Source of the DNA: Puniceicoccales bacterium
GTDB lineage: Bacteria > Verrucomicrobiota > Verrucomicrobiia > Opitutales > JAIRKQ01
Assembly (NCBI GenBank): GCA_031288455.1
Contig: JAITRI010000018.1
Coordinates: forward strand, 1 to 5,952
Direction of reading: 5' to 3'
Length of the DNA: 5,952 bases
The notes beneath the pieces are model-generated. The model was not told the origin of the DNA and ran no database searches. It saw only the letters and a program-made list of their open reading frames with translations. A program made the position numbers and the translations under genes. Below, in pieces: positions 1-5,952 of this stretch (position 1 is its first letter; every line of letters starts with the position of its first letter).

Positions 1-37
1 AAAACGCCCCCGGTCAGAACAATTGTCTACCGAGGGC
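1..37 (-). terminator. Intrinsic terminator downstream of rpsT
   Basis: Read on the minus strand, an arm ending CCCTCGGT pairs with ACCGGGGG across a short spacer that itself contains AGA/TCT arms around CAATTGT. This gives a stem of about 9 bp with one G-U pair (plus-strand arms 6-14 and 29-37). It is followed by C and TTTT at the window edge. It lies about 27 bases past the rpsT stop codon, as expected for an intrinsic terminator of that gene. The T-run may continue beyond the window, so its full length is unknown. Confidence 0.75.
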
Positions 38-63
38 TGGATGGGATTGGGATGGGAGAAATT

Positions 64-318
64 CTAACCAAAGACATATTTCGAACAGGCGCTCTTGTGC
101 CTGTCGGCTGAATTGCGATGTATCACATTCCTTTTGGCGGCTTTGTCAAGGCAGGAAACATAGTCGATTGCGATTCGCTTAGCATCCGGCGATTGGGTTG
201 AAATTGCCATGCGCAACTTCTTTGCGAGCGTGCGCAGCGCGCTGCGCACGAGCCCATTGGCCACGGCACGTCTTCTTGACTGCAGAACAGACTCACGGGA
301 TGCTTTCTTATTAGCCAT
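64..318 (-). CDS. rpsT: 30S ribosomal protein S20
   Basis: This encodes the small-subunit primary binding protein S20, which contacts 16S rRNA during early 30S assembly. The 84-residue product has the normal family length. It begins M-A-N-K-K-A-S, is rich in Lys/Arg (QSRRRAVANG, RTLAKKLR), and carries the family's C-terminal signature K-A-A-K-R-N-V-I-H-R-N-S-A-D-R-H-K-S. The ATG at 318 is chosen because AAAGGAG sits 6 bases upstream of it. A TTG immediately before it, at 321, would be only 3 bases from that site. The gene is single, with its own terminator on one side and 127 bases to the next gene on the other. A 22-bp perfect palindrome lies inside the coding sequence (229-250). TAG is the stop codon. 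Confidence 0.96.
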   Translation of the reverse strand: MANKKASRESVLQSRRRAVANGLVRSALRTLAKKLRMAISTQSPDAKRIAIDYVSCLDKAAKRNVIHRNSADRHKSACSKYVFG

Positions 319-324
319 CAACAG

Positions 325-331
325 CTCCTTT
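325..331 (-). promoter_or_regulatory. Ribosome binding site of rpsT
   Basis: AAAGGAG on the minus strand, 6 bases before the ATG at 318, is a near-consensus Shine-Dalgarno site. It decides between the ATG at 318 and the adjacent TTG at 321 in favour of the ATG. Confidence 0.75.
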
Positions 332-445
332 AACCAAAACCTCGCGTCACCCTATATGGTCAAAAGCTATAGTCAAGAAATTTTTTTAAAATTTTAATGG
401 GATGATTTTGCATGGTCGGTGGCGAATTTTAGTGGGGTGAAAAAT

Positions 446-1555
446 TCACGGCAGCGGAGTTTTGTGTCTGCTGGAGAACGCGGTTGAGTGCATCTGAGTT
501 TCCAGATCGATTCTTTCGCCTATGATTGGGGTGAGCAATTTGAAATTTTTATTCCTGCAAATTTCCATCAGTCTATCGCGTGGTTCATTCCATTTGTGCG
601 TTGACAGCGCAAATTTTGAATTGTGCACCGGGAGGAGTGCCTTTGCGCCGAGATCTTCGGCGGCGCGTGCGGTATCTTCCGGGAACATGTGCATATTTCT
701 CCACTTCTCGCCGTACTGTCCATTTTCCAGTATCGCCAGGTCTATGCCGCCGAATGCGTTGCCTATTTCCCTGAAATGTTTCCCGTATCCTCCGTCTCCG
801 CCGATGTATATTCTAACGTTCGGCGTTGTCACCATGAATGATGCCCACAGCGATCTGTTTCCCAAAAACCCGCGTCCGGAAAAATGTTTGGCCGGGAGAC
901 AGTCCACGATTAATCCGTCCGGCAATTTGACGCTTTCGTTCCAATCCATTTCCAGTGTGTCATCGCCGCGAAATCCCCAGCGTTCGAAATGTGCACCGAC
1001 TCCGAGCGGGCAGATAATCCTGCGCACATTTAGCCTGAGAACTGTCGAATAATCCAAGTGATCCCAGTGGTCATGCGAAATTATCAAATAGTCCAGCGGA
1101 GGAATGTCACCGGGAGAATACACATTTGTGCCGCGGAATGCTCTCGGACAGAATGGTATCGGCGAGGAAATTTCGCTCATGACCGGATCGACGGCGAAAC
1201 GTTTGCCGTCCAGCTGCATGAAGTAGGAGGAGTGCCCGAACCAAACGATGACATTTTCTGACATTCCGAAGCTCGCCAAATCGGTTTTTGCGGATGGAAC
1301 GTCGCGGGCGATGTTTTTCTGATTGGCAATGACCTTGAATATTACCGCGAAGAACTTTTGCCACATCCCCAGCATGCCATTTGGGAGATTGCCGTCATCT
1401 TCGCCGATGTTGCGGAACTGTCCATTTCTGTAGTTTTTTGACATTTTCATTCTCAGCAACCGCCGACCTTTTGGCACACTTCCAAATTTTGGGCCGCTGA
1501 TGTATGCAAAAAATAGAGCGGCAAATGTTGCGCATGTGAACAGCAAATATTTCAT
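446..1555 (-). CDS. Membrane-anchored MBL-fold hydrolase, RomA/NAPE-PLD type
   Basis: This is a metallo-beta-lactamase-fold hydrolase of the COG2220 group that contains RomA and N-acylphosphatidylethanolamine phospholipase D (369 aa from the chosen start). Metal ligands are visible in order: the H-D-H-W-D-H motif (161-166), H224 in PAKHFSGRG, D254 in GGDGGYG, and H311 in LPVHNSKF. H289 in the N-M-H-M-F-P-E-D segment is also typical. The N-terminal P-K-G-R-R-L-L-R ... N-Y-R-N-G-Q-F motif is characteristic of this subgroup. Residues 3-19 form a hydrophobic stretch (YLLFTCATFAALFFAYI), probably a signal anchor that places the enzyme at the periplasmic face. The ATG at 1555 is preferred because GGTGGA lies 8-9 bases upstream and the product then starts just before the anchor. 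An in-frame ATG at 1657 would add 34 polar residues without a clear ribosome site. The substrate is unknown; phospholipid or N-acyl lipid cleavage is inferred from the family only. Confidence 0.88.
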   Translation of the reverse strand: MKYLLFTCATFAALFFAYISGPKFGSVPKGRRLLRMKMSKNYRNGQFRNIGEDDGNLPNGMLGMWQKFFAVIFKVIANQKNIARDVPSAKTDLASFGMSENVIVWFGHSSYFMQLDGKRFAVDPVMSEISSPIPFCPRAFRGTNVYSPGDIPPLDYLIISHDHWDHLDYSTVLRLNVRRIICPLGVGAHFERWGFRGDDTLEMDWNESVKLPDGLIVDCLPAKHFSGRGFLGNRSLWASFMVTTPNVRIYIGGDGGYGKHFREIGNAFGGIDLAILENGQYGEKWRNMHMFPEDTARAAEDLGAKALLPVHNSKFALSTHKWNEPRDRLMEICRNKNFKLLTPIIGERIDLETQMHSTAFSSRHKTPLP

Positions 1556-1563
1556 CGTTTGAT

Positions 1564-1569
1564 TCCACC
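1564..1569 (-). promoter_or_regulatory. Likely ribosome binding site of the MBL hydrolase
   Basis: GGTGGA on the minus strand lies 8 bases before the ATG at 1555. It is a partial Shine-Dalgarno match, but it is better than anything in front of the alternative ATG at 1657, so it supports the shorter product. Confidence 0.4.
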
Positions 1570-1677
1570 GATTTCGTCGCTGGACTGGAGAGTGTTGTTG
1601 TAAAAAATAGTCATTTCTGCGGATATTGGAGTACGCGTCAGTGGCGCGAATATTCATTCACTCTGTGGCGGTACACA

Positions 1678-1767
1678 TGGCGGAGAGAGAGGGATTCGAA
1701 CCCACGGTGCCGTTAGCGACACTTCGGTTTTCAAGACCGACGCAATAAACCACTCTGCCATCTCTCC
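1678..1767 (-). tRNA. tRNA-Ser (anticodon UGA), CCA encoded
   Basis: The acceptor arm GGAGAGA/TCTCTCC gives seven perfect pairs, with G at position 73 and CCA encoded at 1680-1678. The D-arm is GCA...TGC. The anticodon stem TCGGT/ACCGA encloses the loop CTTGAAA, with anticodon TGA at 1733-1731, which reads UCA and other UCN codons. A long variable arm (GTGTCG, loop CTAA, CGGCAC) identifies a class II serine tRNA rather than another isotype. The T-loop TTCGAAT is standard. The T-stem GTGGG/CCCTC carries a U-U mismatch at its second pair (50-64). No terminator is visible between the CCA end and the MBL gene on the same strand, so read-through into it is possible. Confidence 0.97.
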
Positions 1768-1926
1768 CCAGCTGATGGATTTGGGAACATGCGCGAAAAT
1801 GTCGAGTAAAAACATCAGCACTGCGCCGCGAATTTATATGGGCGCATCGGTCAAATGCTCCAGCTGCAGCTCACGCGCGCTTTCATCTTCATCTAAGTCT
1901 ATGGATCCTGCGCTTGGGTGGTGGCA

Positions 1927-2987
1927 TCAAATGACCTCCGCAATGAGAGCCGTTTCTCCGCAAACACTGCCGTCAACTGGCTTGATGATTCTAAATTTGT
2001 ATCCGAGATCCCACGCTTCGATCATTGGTTTTATGTCAAGGAAATCGCTGACATTGTGATATATGCAAATTCTCAGAACCGGTTTTTGTGAAATTATTGT
2101 TTTTTCTGCTCCGCGCAGCATATGCTGTTCAAACCCCTCTATGTCAGCTTTAATCATGCCGACCTCCAGATTATTCTCGGCGACAAAATCATCCAAAGTG
2201 ATGATTTTTACGACCTTCTTCGCATCGCAACTCTGATTCTTCGGATTGCGCATCACCAAACTGCTCCCCGAGCCGCATATGCTAATATCCCTGTGCTCGC
2301 TTTTATCGCCGAGTGCCACGTTTACCGGAACGACATTTTTTAATCCATTCATTTCGATGGTCTTAAGCATCAGGCTATAGTTTTCCGGCACAGGTTCGAA
2401 GGCGAAAACGCGTCTGTCGGTATACTTCGACAGTGTATCAGTGCCGAGTCGCCAATGTACGCCCCAACGTCCACTATGTCGCGCCTGCGAACTACGTCCA
2501 ACGTTTTCAGCGAATCAATGTGTAATCCGTAAAAAAATATCGGCGTTTCAAAATGATTCACCGGCAAAAAATATTTCCCATTGGCAAAGCATGCGTCACT
2601 GATCTTGACGATCATATTTCCAGAATGAGCGCGGACATCCGCCAAAAGTTTCGATTCGTTGCCATCAAGATATACAAATCGATTCCATGCCTCCGCCTGC
2701 TGGCAGCGCGAGATTATTTTGCTCACAACGGCCACACTGTCATCATCGAGGCCACCGATGAGTTTGGCGTATCGCTACTGAAATCCAGGGCTCCGCATCT
2801 CCTTGCATATTCCGCGCAAATCAAGCTTCGGATCGGCATTTTTAACAGTTCTTCTGGCAGAACGAATTCTAATTACGCTTTTCCGCAATAATCCAAGGCG
2901 AAAAATCGTGGCGCAGGTGTACGAAACACCTGCCAGCACAGCGATCATCAAACATAGAAATATCACACACAGACAACAGCATACCAT
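1927..2987 (-). pseudogene. FkbM-family SAM-dependent methyltransferase, broken
   Basis: Three pieces join into one protein of about 353 residues. An ATG at 2987 (GGGA 6 bases upstream) opens a hydrophobic anchor (CCCLCVIFLCLMIAVLAGV) and a basic linker ending RSPGFQ. An in-frame TAG at 2775-2777 stops it. The same frame then continues RYAKLIGGLDDDSVAVVSK and onward to the SAM-binding motif I, D-I-V-D-V-G-A-Y-I-G-D-S-A-L-I. At about 2431-2438 the frame is lost by net -1/+2. It resumes as L-S-K-Y-T-D-R-R-V-F-A-F-E-P-V-P-E-N-Y, the FkbM motif after motif I. Next come IKADIEGFEQHMLRGA and the C-terminal block ICIYHNVSDF...LGYKFRI...ETALIAEVI, with TGA at 1927. FkbM enzymes O-methylate sugars or natural products; here a surface glycan is guessed from the neighbouring heptose kinase gene. 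The pieces lack their partner motifs, so activity is unlikely unless both lesions are sequence errors. Confidence 0.88.
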
Positions 2988-3045
2988 AATTTTTCCCGCG
3001 TAAAGTGTTTACACTGATTTTGCCATAGGCCGCTTTCGCGCGTTC

Positions 3046-3079
3046 GTCGCCGAGGTACCAATGGTATTCAGAGGGCGAC
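3046..3079 (-). repeat. Nested inverted repeat in the hldA-FkbM spacer
   Basis: Arms GTCGCC (3046-3051) and GGCGAC (3074-3079) enclose a second inverted pair, TACC/GGTA (3056-3059 and 3063-3066, centre AAT). It lies about 60 bases upstream of the former FkbM start. It has no T-run, so it does not look like a terminator. A leader hairpin or protein site is possible, but nothing else supports a function. Confidence 0.3.
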
Positions 3080-3106
3080 TAATTTTTGAAGACTTTTCCA
3101 TAAATA

Positions 3107-3127
3107 CTACCCTGTGCGCAGGGGTAG
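3107..3127 (-). terminator. Possible weak terminator downstream of the heptose kinase gene
   Basis: On the minus strand CTACC and GGTAG pair, followed after a bulged C by CTG/CAG around the loop CGCA. The sequence after it, TATTTATGG, is only a poor T-tract. The hairpin lies about 104 bases past the kinase stop codon. It may end transcription inefficiently or be chance; the 243-base spacer shows no better candidate. Confidence 0.3.
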
Positions 3128-3230
3128 ATCGAAATGCATCCGATGTAAATATTTATTTTCCTCTGTAATTTTTCTCCGACCTGAGCAAGCGTCGGTGCGC
3201 CGCTGCGGCCAGTGCGCAATTTTTGGGAAA

Positions 3231-4211
3231 CTACAGGTTCAGCAGATGAGTATTCTCGCAGGCGAGCAGGTCTGCGGATGAAATTGCCGATGTTCCCCTT
3301 CTGGAGACGACAATGCCGGCTGCTATGTTCGCGAATTTTGCCGCGCGGACCAGCGTTTCTCCGGATGCGAGCGCGGCGGTTAGGCATGCAACGGATGTGT
3401 CGCCGGCACCGCAAACGTCAAAAACTTCCTTGGCATAGGTGGGAATTTGCGTGATCTTTCCGGTGGAGCTGCACACGAGAATTCCGTCAGCGCCGAGTGT
3501 CACGGCGAGATTCTCTGGGCCATGGCGCTCAATGATTTTCGCACAAATCTCCTCCTGTGGAAATTTTTCGGAGGCGTCCGAATCGATGCCAGCCAACTGC
3601 ATCGCTTCCGCTCTATTTGGCGTCACCAGCGAAATGCCGTCGAATTTCAGGCGATTGATCGGTTTTGGATCCATCGCAATGAACGTATTTCCGGCGATCG
3701 CAGCGCCGATGAACTGCTCCACGTTGGAATTTGTCAGCGTGCCTTTGGCATAGTCGGACAATATCACGGCGTCGGCGGTTTTTATTTTCGCGCATATTTC
3801 CGGCAGCAACTCCGCCGATATTCCATAGTCACCCTTCTTCCCTTCACGATCTATGCGACACAGTTGCTGTCCTCGGACGACGACGCGCGCTTTTGTGATG
3901 GTTCCAATGTTCGGCGTTTCGAATCGACCGTCAAACGCCACGTTTGCCTTTTCCAATAGTCCCATCAGCACCACTCCACTGCCATCACTGCCGATCTTTC
4001 CGATGAGTTCCGTTTCGCACCCCAGCTGTGCGACGTTGATGGCGACATTGGCGGCTGCTCCAGGAGCGTATTTATCCCCGTGGACCGAGACCACTGGAAC
4101 GGGAGCTTCCGGTGATATTCTGATCACATCGCCGACGATGTAGTGATCGAGCATGACGTCGCCTATCACCAGCACCCTGAGTGCGGAGATTTTATGGAGT
4201 AATTCCCTCAT
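3231..4211 (-). CDS. hldA: D-glycero-beta-D-manno-heptose-7-phosphate kinase
   Basis: This kinase phosphorylates D-glycero-beta-D-manno-heptose 7-phosphate at C1 with ATP, a cytoplasmic step toward ADP-heptose for the LPS inner core. The 326-residue product is a PfkB/ribokinase-fold protein. Visible motifs are GDVMLDHY (17-24), RISPEAPVPV (31-40), PGAAANVA (50-57), LSDYAKGTL (151-159), DPK (181-183), TPNR (197-200), TLGADG (238-243) and DVCGAGDT (265-272), whose D271 is the expected catalytic base. Only the kinase domain is present. E. coli HldE fuses it to an adenylyltransferase of about 150 residues, so here that activity must be encoded elsewhere (hence hldA, also called rfaE1). The usual GGAANVA motif reads GAAANVA. 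The ATG at 4211 gives the normal N-terminus but has no clear Shine-Dalgarno site. The gene lies 49 bases downstream of the decayed ligase, with which it may once have been co-transcribed. Confidence 0.94.
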   Translation of the reverse strand: MRELLHKISALRVLVIGDVMLDHYIVGDVIRISPEAPVPVVSVHGDKYAPGAAANVAINVAQLGCETELIGKIGSDGSGVVLMGLLEKANVAFDGRFETPNIGTITKARVVVRGQQLCRIDREGKKGDYGISAELLPEICAKIKTADAVILSDYAKGTLTNSNVEQFIGAAIAGNTFIAMDPKPINRLKFDGISLVTPNRAEAMQLAGIDSDASEKFPQEEICAKIIERHGPENLAVTLGADGILVCSSTGKITQIPTYAKEVFDVCGAGDTSVACLTAALASGETLVRAAKFANIAAGIVVSRRGTSAISSADLLACENTHLLNL

Positions 4212-4260
4212 TTGCTATGGGGTGAGGCCGGTAATGGTTTGCCGAATAAAGTCAATGGAA

Positions 4261-4934
4261 TTAGCGCACAGCGGCGCAATTTATTACCCCGTGCAAATTC
4301 AGCGGCAGACGGAAGTTTTTATGGAAAATCTGTCCAGATCAGAAGTTATGCGGAATGTTTTTGCGAATGCCGACAGTTTTTTTGCGAAATGTTTTCTGAA
4401 AAGACCTATGAAAAATCCGATTCCAATGCGCGGGTAAACGGTAATTTGCAGCTTTGTATCCCCCGCTTTATCTCTGGTGGCGCCGAATTTTGCACACTTT
4501 ACCCACCAGAGGTGTTCAAAGAGAGGCTCGATGCAATAGGGGAAATATTTTCTGCCATTCCACAGTACCGTTCTGTCGATTTTCCCGCAGCACCAGATGC
4601 GTCCACGCTGGTCAAAGAATCCGTACATTGCCGTGTGGATGAATTTTGAGATATTTTTCCTCCTAAATACTATTTCCCCGAAATGCCCGAGCGGCAAATT
4701 GGCGTATTTCGCTGTGGAATTTTTCAGCGGATGAGGATCGATGACGCGCGCTTCGAATTCCTCGCACGGATAGCCGAGCACTATTCCAGCTCCACAGCGC
4801 TGAAGCGGCAGACATTTGCTGTAGAATTCGCTCCTGGAAATGTGAAAAAATGGAAATTTTACATAAATATCATCGGCGATCCTGCGAAAATTTCGCAGCG
4901 CCAGCCGACGTCTTAGCAATTCAACACGAAGCAC
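4261..4934 (-). pseudogene. 3' remnant of an AMP-forming adenylate ligase (OleC-like)
   Basis: This minus-strand frame reads as the C-terminal part of an ANL-superfamily (AMP-dependent synthetase) protein, most like the OleC beta-lactone synthetase/fatty-acid ligase subgroup. In order it shows CGAGIVLGYPCEEFEARVI, LGHFGEIVFRRKNISK, YGFFDQRGRIWCCGKIDRTV, NGRKYFPYCIEPLFEH and SAFAKTFRITSDLDRF. The usual T-G-D motif has become T-A-M, and about 15-20 residues that normally precede it are absent. The upstream Y-G-(A/S)-T-E adenylate motif is not recognisable. The frame stops at 4299, but a shift near an A5 run (4316-4320) gives a sensible end, F-R-L-P-L-N-L-H-G-V-I-N-C-A-A-V-R then TAA at 4261-4263. 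The N-terminal half or more is missing. The left limit at 4934 is only where similarity fades, next to the divergent recombinase. No activity is expected. The OleC assignment is from memory of family motifs and is less certain than the ligase call. Confidence 0.75.
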
Positions 4935-4960
4935 AATAGTCAGTGTACTAATAAAAATTT

Positions 4961-5893
4961 GTGGATCAATGGAAAATTTTGCTACAATGTCACTTTGTGG
5001 GCATCGGCAGAGAACATTTGGCGCAATACTACGATTTCATCGCCAGCGAGCGAAGATTTTCGCAGGCAACGCTGGCCACATACGGGAATGCCATAGATGT
5101 GTTCATCGATTGGAAATTTGGCGATGGAGTCGTGGATTTCGCAGGAGTTTCCCGGCGGGATCTGCAGGATTTTATAATAGAGGAGCAGAGGAGATGCAAG
5201 CGCACAACGGTGCGAAATCACGCCTCGGCGCTGCGTTCGCTGTTCCGATTTCTGTTCGAAAATAAAAAAATCCCGATGGATCCATCGCTGCATTTGGTAA
5301 CGCCAAAATTGGAGAGGAGACTGCCGAAGATTTTTACGATTTCGCAAATAAAAGAGCTGCTGTCCGCTCCGGAGGCTGCGTTTGCCCGCGGGGAAATTTC
5401 AAGGGAGATTGCACTGCGCGACCGGATGATTTTTGAGCTTTTCTACGGCGCTGGACTGCGCATAGGGGAGCTGCGGAACATAGAAATTGACGCCGTAGAT
5501 CTCGCCGGTTGCTCCCTGAAGGTGCTCGGAAAACGCGGGAAGGAACGCCTCTGCCCATTTTCATTGGCGGCAAAGGATGCAATCGAAAAATATTTGGCCA
5601 TTCGTCCGCACCCAAGCGGATCAAAGCTGCTGGAACACGGCGGGAAATTGCTCACCGCCCGCGAAATACAGTATCGATTGAAATTCTATCTGAAATTTGC
5701 CGCATTGCCGGCCGACCTCTCGCCACATAAAATCAGGCATTCCTTCGGCACACACATGCTTAATGCCGGTGCCGATTTGCGACTTCTGCAGGAGCTGCTC
5801 GGACACTCAAGCCTATCGGCAACGCAGGTGTACACGCGCGTCGATTCCAGCAGAATGAAAAACGTGCACAGAAATTTTCACCCGCGCGCCTAG
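4961..5893 (+). CDS. xerC: Xer-type site-specific tyrosine recombinase
   Basis: This tyrosine recombinase has up to 310 residues (XerC/XerD are about 300). The N-terminal SAM-like core-binding domain runs from about 20 to 105 (LAQYYDFIASERRFSQATL, NHASALRSLFRFL). The catalytic domain runs from about 123. All six catalytic positions are visible: R167 in GAGLRIGEL, K191 in GKRGKER, H256 and R259 in SPHKIRHSFGTHML, H282 in LLGHSSLSATQ, and nucleophile Y291 in VYTRV. The tail ends N-F-H-P-R-A. With a XerC/D partner, such enzymes resolve chromosome dimers at dif. XerC versus XerD cannot be settled from this sequence, and no dif-like site was found here. The start is uncertain. GTG at 4961 has no ribosome site, and TTG at 5018 would give a 291-residue protein that begins close to the domain. 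The gene is divergent from its neighbours and has its own terminator. Confidence 0.93.
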   Translation: MDQWKILLQCHFVGIGREHLAQYYDFIASERRFSQATLATYGNAIDVFIDWKFGDGVVDFAGVSRRDLQDFIIEEQRRCKRTTVRNHASALRSLFRFLFENKKIPMDPSLHLVTPKLERRLPKIFTISQIKELLSAPEAAFARGEISREIALRDRMIFELFYGAGLRIGELRNIEIDAVDLAGCSLKVLGKRGKERLCPFSLAAKDAIEKYLAIRPHPSGSKLLEHGGKLLTAREIQYRLKFYLKFAALPADLSPHKIRHSFGTHMLNAGADLRLLQELLGHSSLSATQVYTRVDSSRMKNVHRNFHPRA

Positions 5894-5897
5894 TTAA

Positions 5898-5932
5898 GTC
5901 TCCGCGCCTAAGGCGCGCGGAGACGTTTTATT
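5898..5932 (+). terminator. Strong intrinsic terminator of the recombinase gene
   Basis: GTCTCCGCGC and GCGCGGAGAC form a perfect 10-bp stem (5898-5907 and 5915-5924) with the 7-base loop CTAAGGC, followed by GTTTTATTT. It starts 4 bases after the TAG stop codon. Confidence 0.92.
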
Positions 5933-5952
5933 TATGCCTCCGGCGGGCAGGG

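Noticed and set aside
351..376. TTGACT and TATAGG upstream of rpsT as a promoter
   Set aside because: They are only 14 bases apart, too close for a standard sigma-70 promoter. The A/T-rich stretch behind them would suit an UP element, but no well-spaced pair is visible.
437..449. GTGAA/TTCAC hairpin over the MBL gene stop codon as a terminator
   Set aside because: The stem is 5 bp and A/T-rich with no following T-run, and it overlaps the stop codon.
522..1052. Long plus-strand open frame opposite the MBL gene
   Set aside because: It is antisense to a gene with clear catalytic motifs and has no family signature of its own.
1556..1657. N-terminal extension of the MBL hydrolase from the ATG at 1657
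   Set aside because: There is no ribosome site, the 34 extra residues are polar and would bury the signal anchor, and the start lies 20 bases from the tRNA end.
1681..1767. tRNA-Ser as an integration site for a mobile element
   Set aside because: No repeat of the tRNA 3' end was found, and the Xer-type gene is over 3 kb away with features of a housekeeping recombinase, not a phage or island integrase.
1771..1819. Inverted repeat GCTGATG ... CATCAGC beside the tRNA
   Set aside because: The 7-bp arms are 35 bases apart with no T-run or other context. This is expected by chance.
1832..1852. TATAAAT (with TTGACC upstream) as a tRNA-Ser promoter
   Set aside because: The -10-like box is good, but TTGACC is only 10 bases away and the correctly spaced hexamer does not resemble a -35. 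The box also lies 65 bases before the tRNA.
3079..3414. Minus-strand open frame reading past the heptose kinase stop
   Set aside because: Most of it is an out-of-frame shadow of the kinase gene, and the tail in the spacer shows no recognisable motif or start site.

Overview
The window looks like a stretch of chromosome from a Gram-negative bacterium of moderate GC content. A manno-heptose-7-phosphate kinase implies a lipopolysaccharide inner core. The ribosomal protein S20 gene, a CCA-encoding tRNA-Ser gene and a Xer-type recombinase are ordinary housekeeping genes. TAG closes intact genes here (rpsT, hldA and the recombinase), so it is a normal stop codon. I cannot name the genus. A degraded ligase resembling OleC (olefin-pathway beta-lactone synthetase) would fit a Verrucomicrobia/Planctomycetes-type or proteobacterial genome, but this is a weak guess.

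Layout, left to right. Everything up to about position 4934 lies on the minus strand. Positions 1-37 hold an intrinsic terminator followed upstream by rpsT (64-318). Next come a membrane-anchored metallo-beta-lactamase-fold hydrolase of the RomA/NAPE-PLD type (446-1555) and tRNA-Ser(UGA) with an encoded CCA (1678-1767). Positions 1927-2987 hold a membrane-anchored FkbM-type methyltransferase gene broken by an in-frame TAG and a frameshift. A 243-base spacer follows, then the heptose kinase gene (3231-4211), then the 3' remnant of an AMP-forming adenylate ligase gene (about 4261-4934). On the plus strand, divergent from all of this, a Xer-family tyrosine recombinase (4961-5893) ends in a strong intrinsic terminator.

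How the parts relate. The kinase acts in ADP-heptose synthesis, and the dead FkbM gene beside it could once have modified cell-surface sugars, so 1927-4211 may be the remains of a surface-polysaccharide locus. Two of the seven genes are visibly decayed, with point lesions, internal loss and 5' truncation, while the essential genes are intact. That pattern suggests ongoing gene loss, as in host-associated or otherwise reducing lineages. I see no CRISPR array, insertion sequence, prophage or defence cassette. The most informative observations are the two pseudogenes, a 22-bp perfect palindrome inside rpsT, and a U-U mismatch in the tRNA T-stem.
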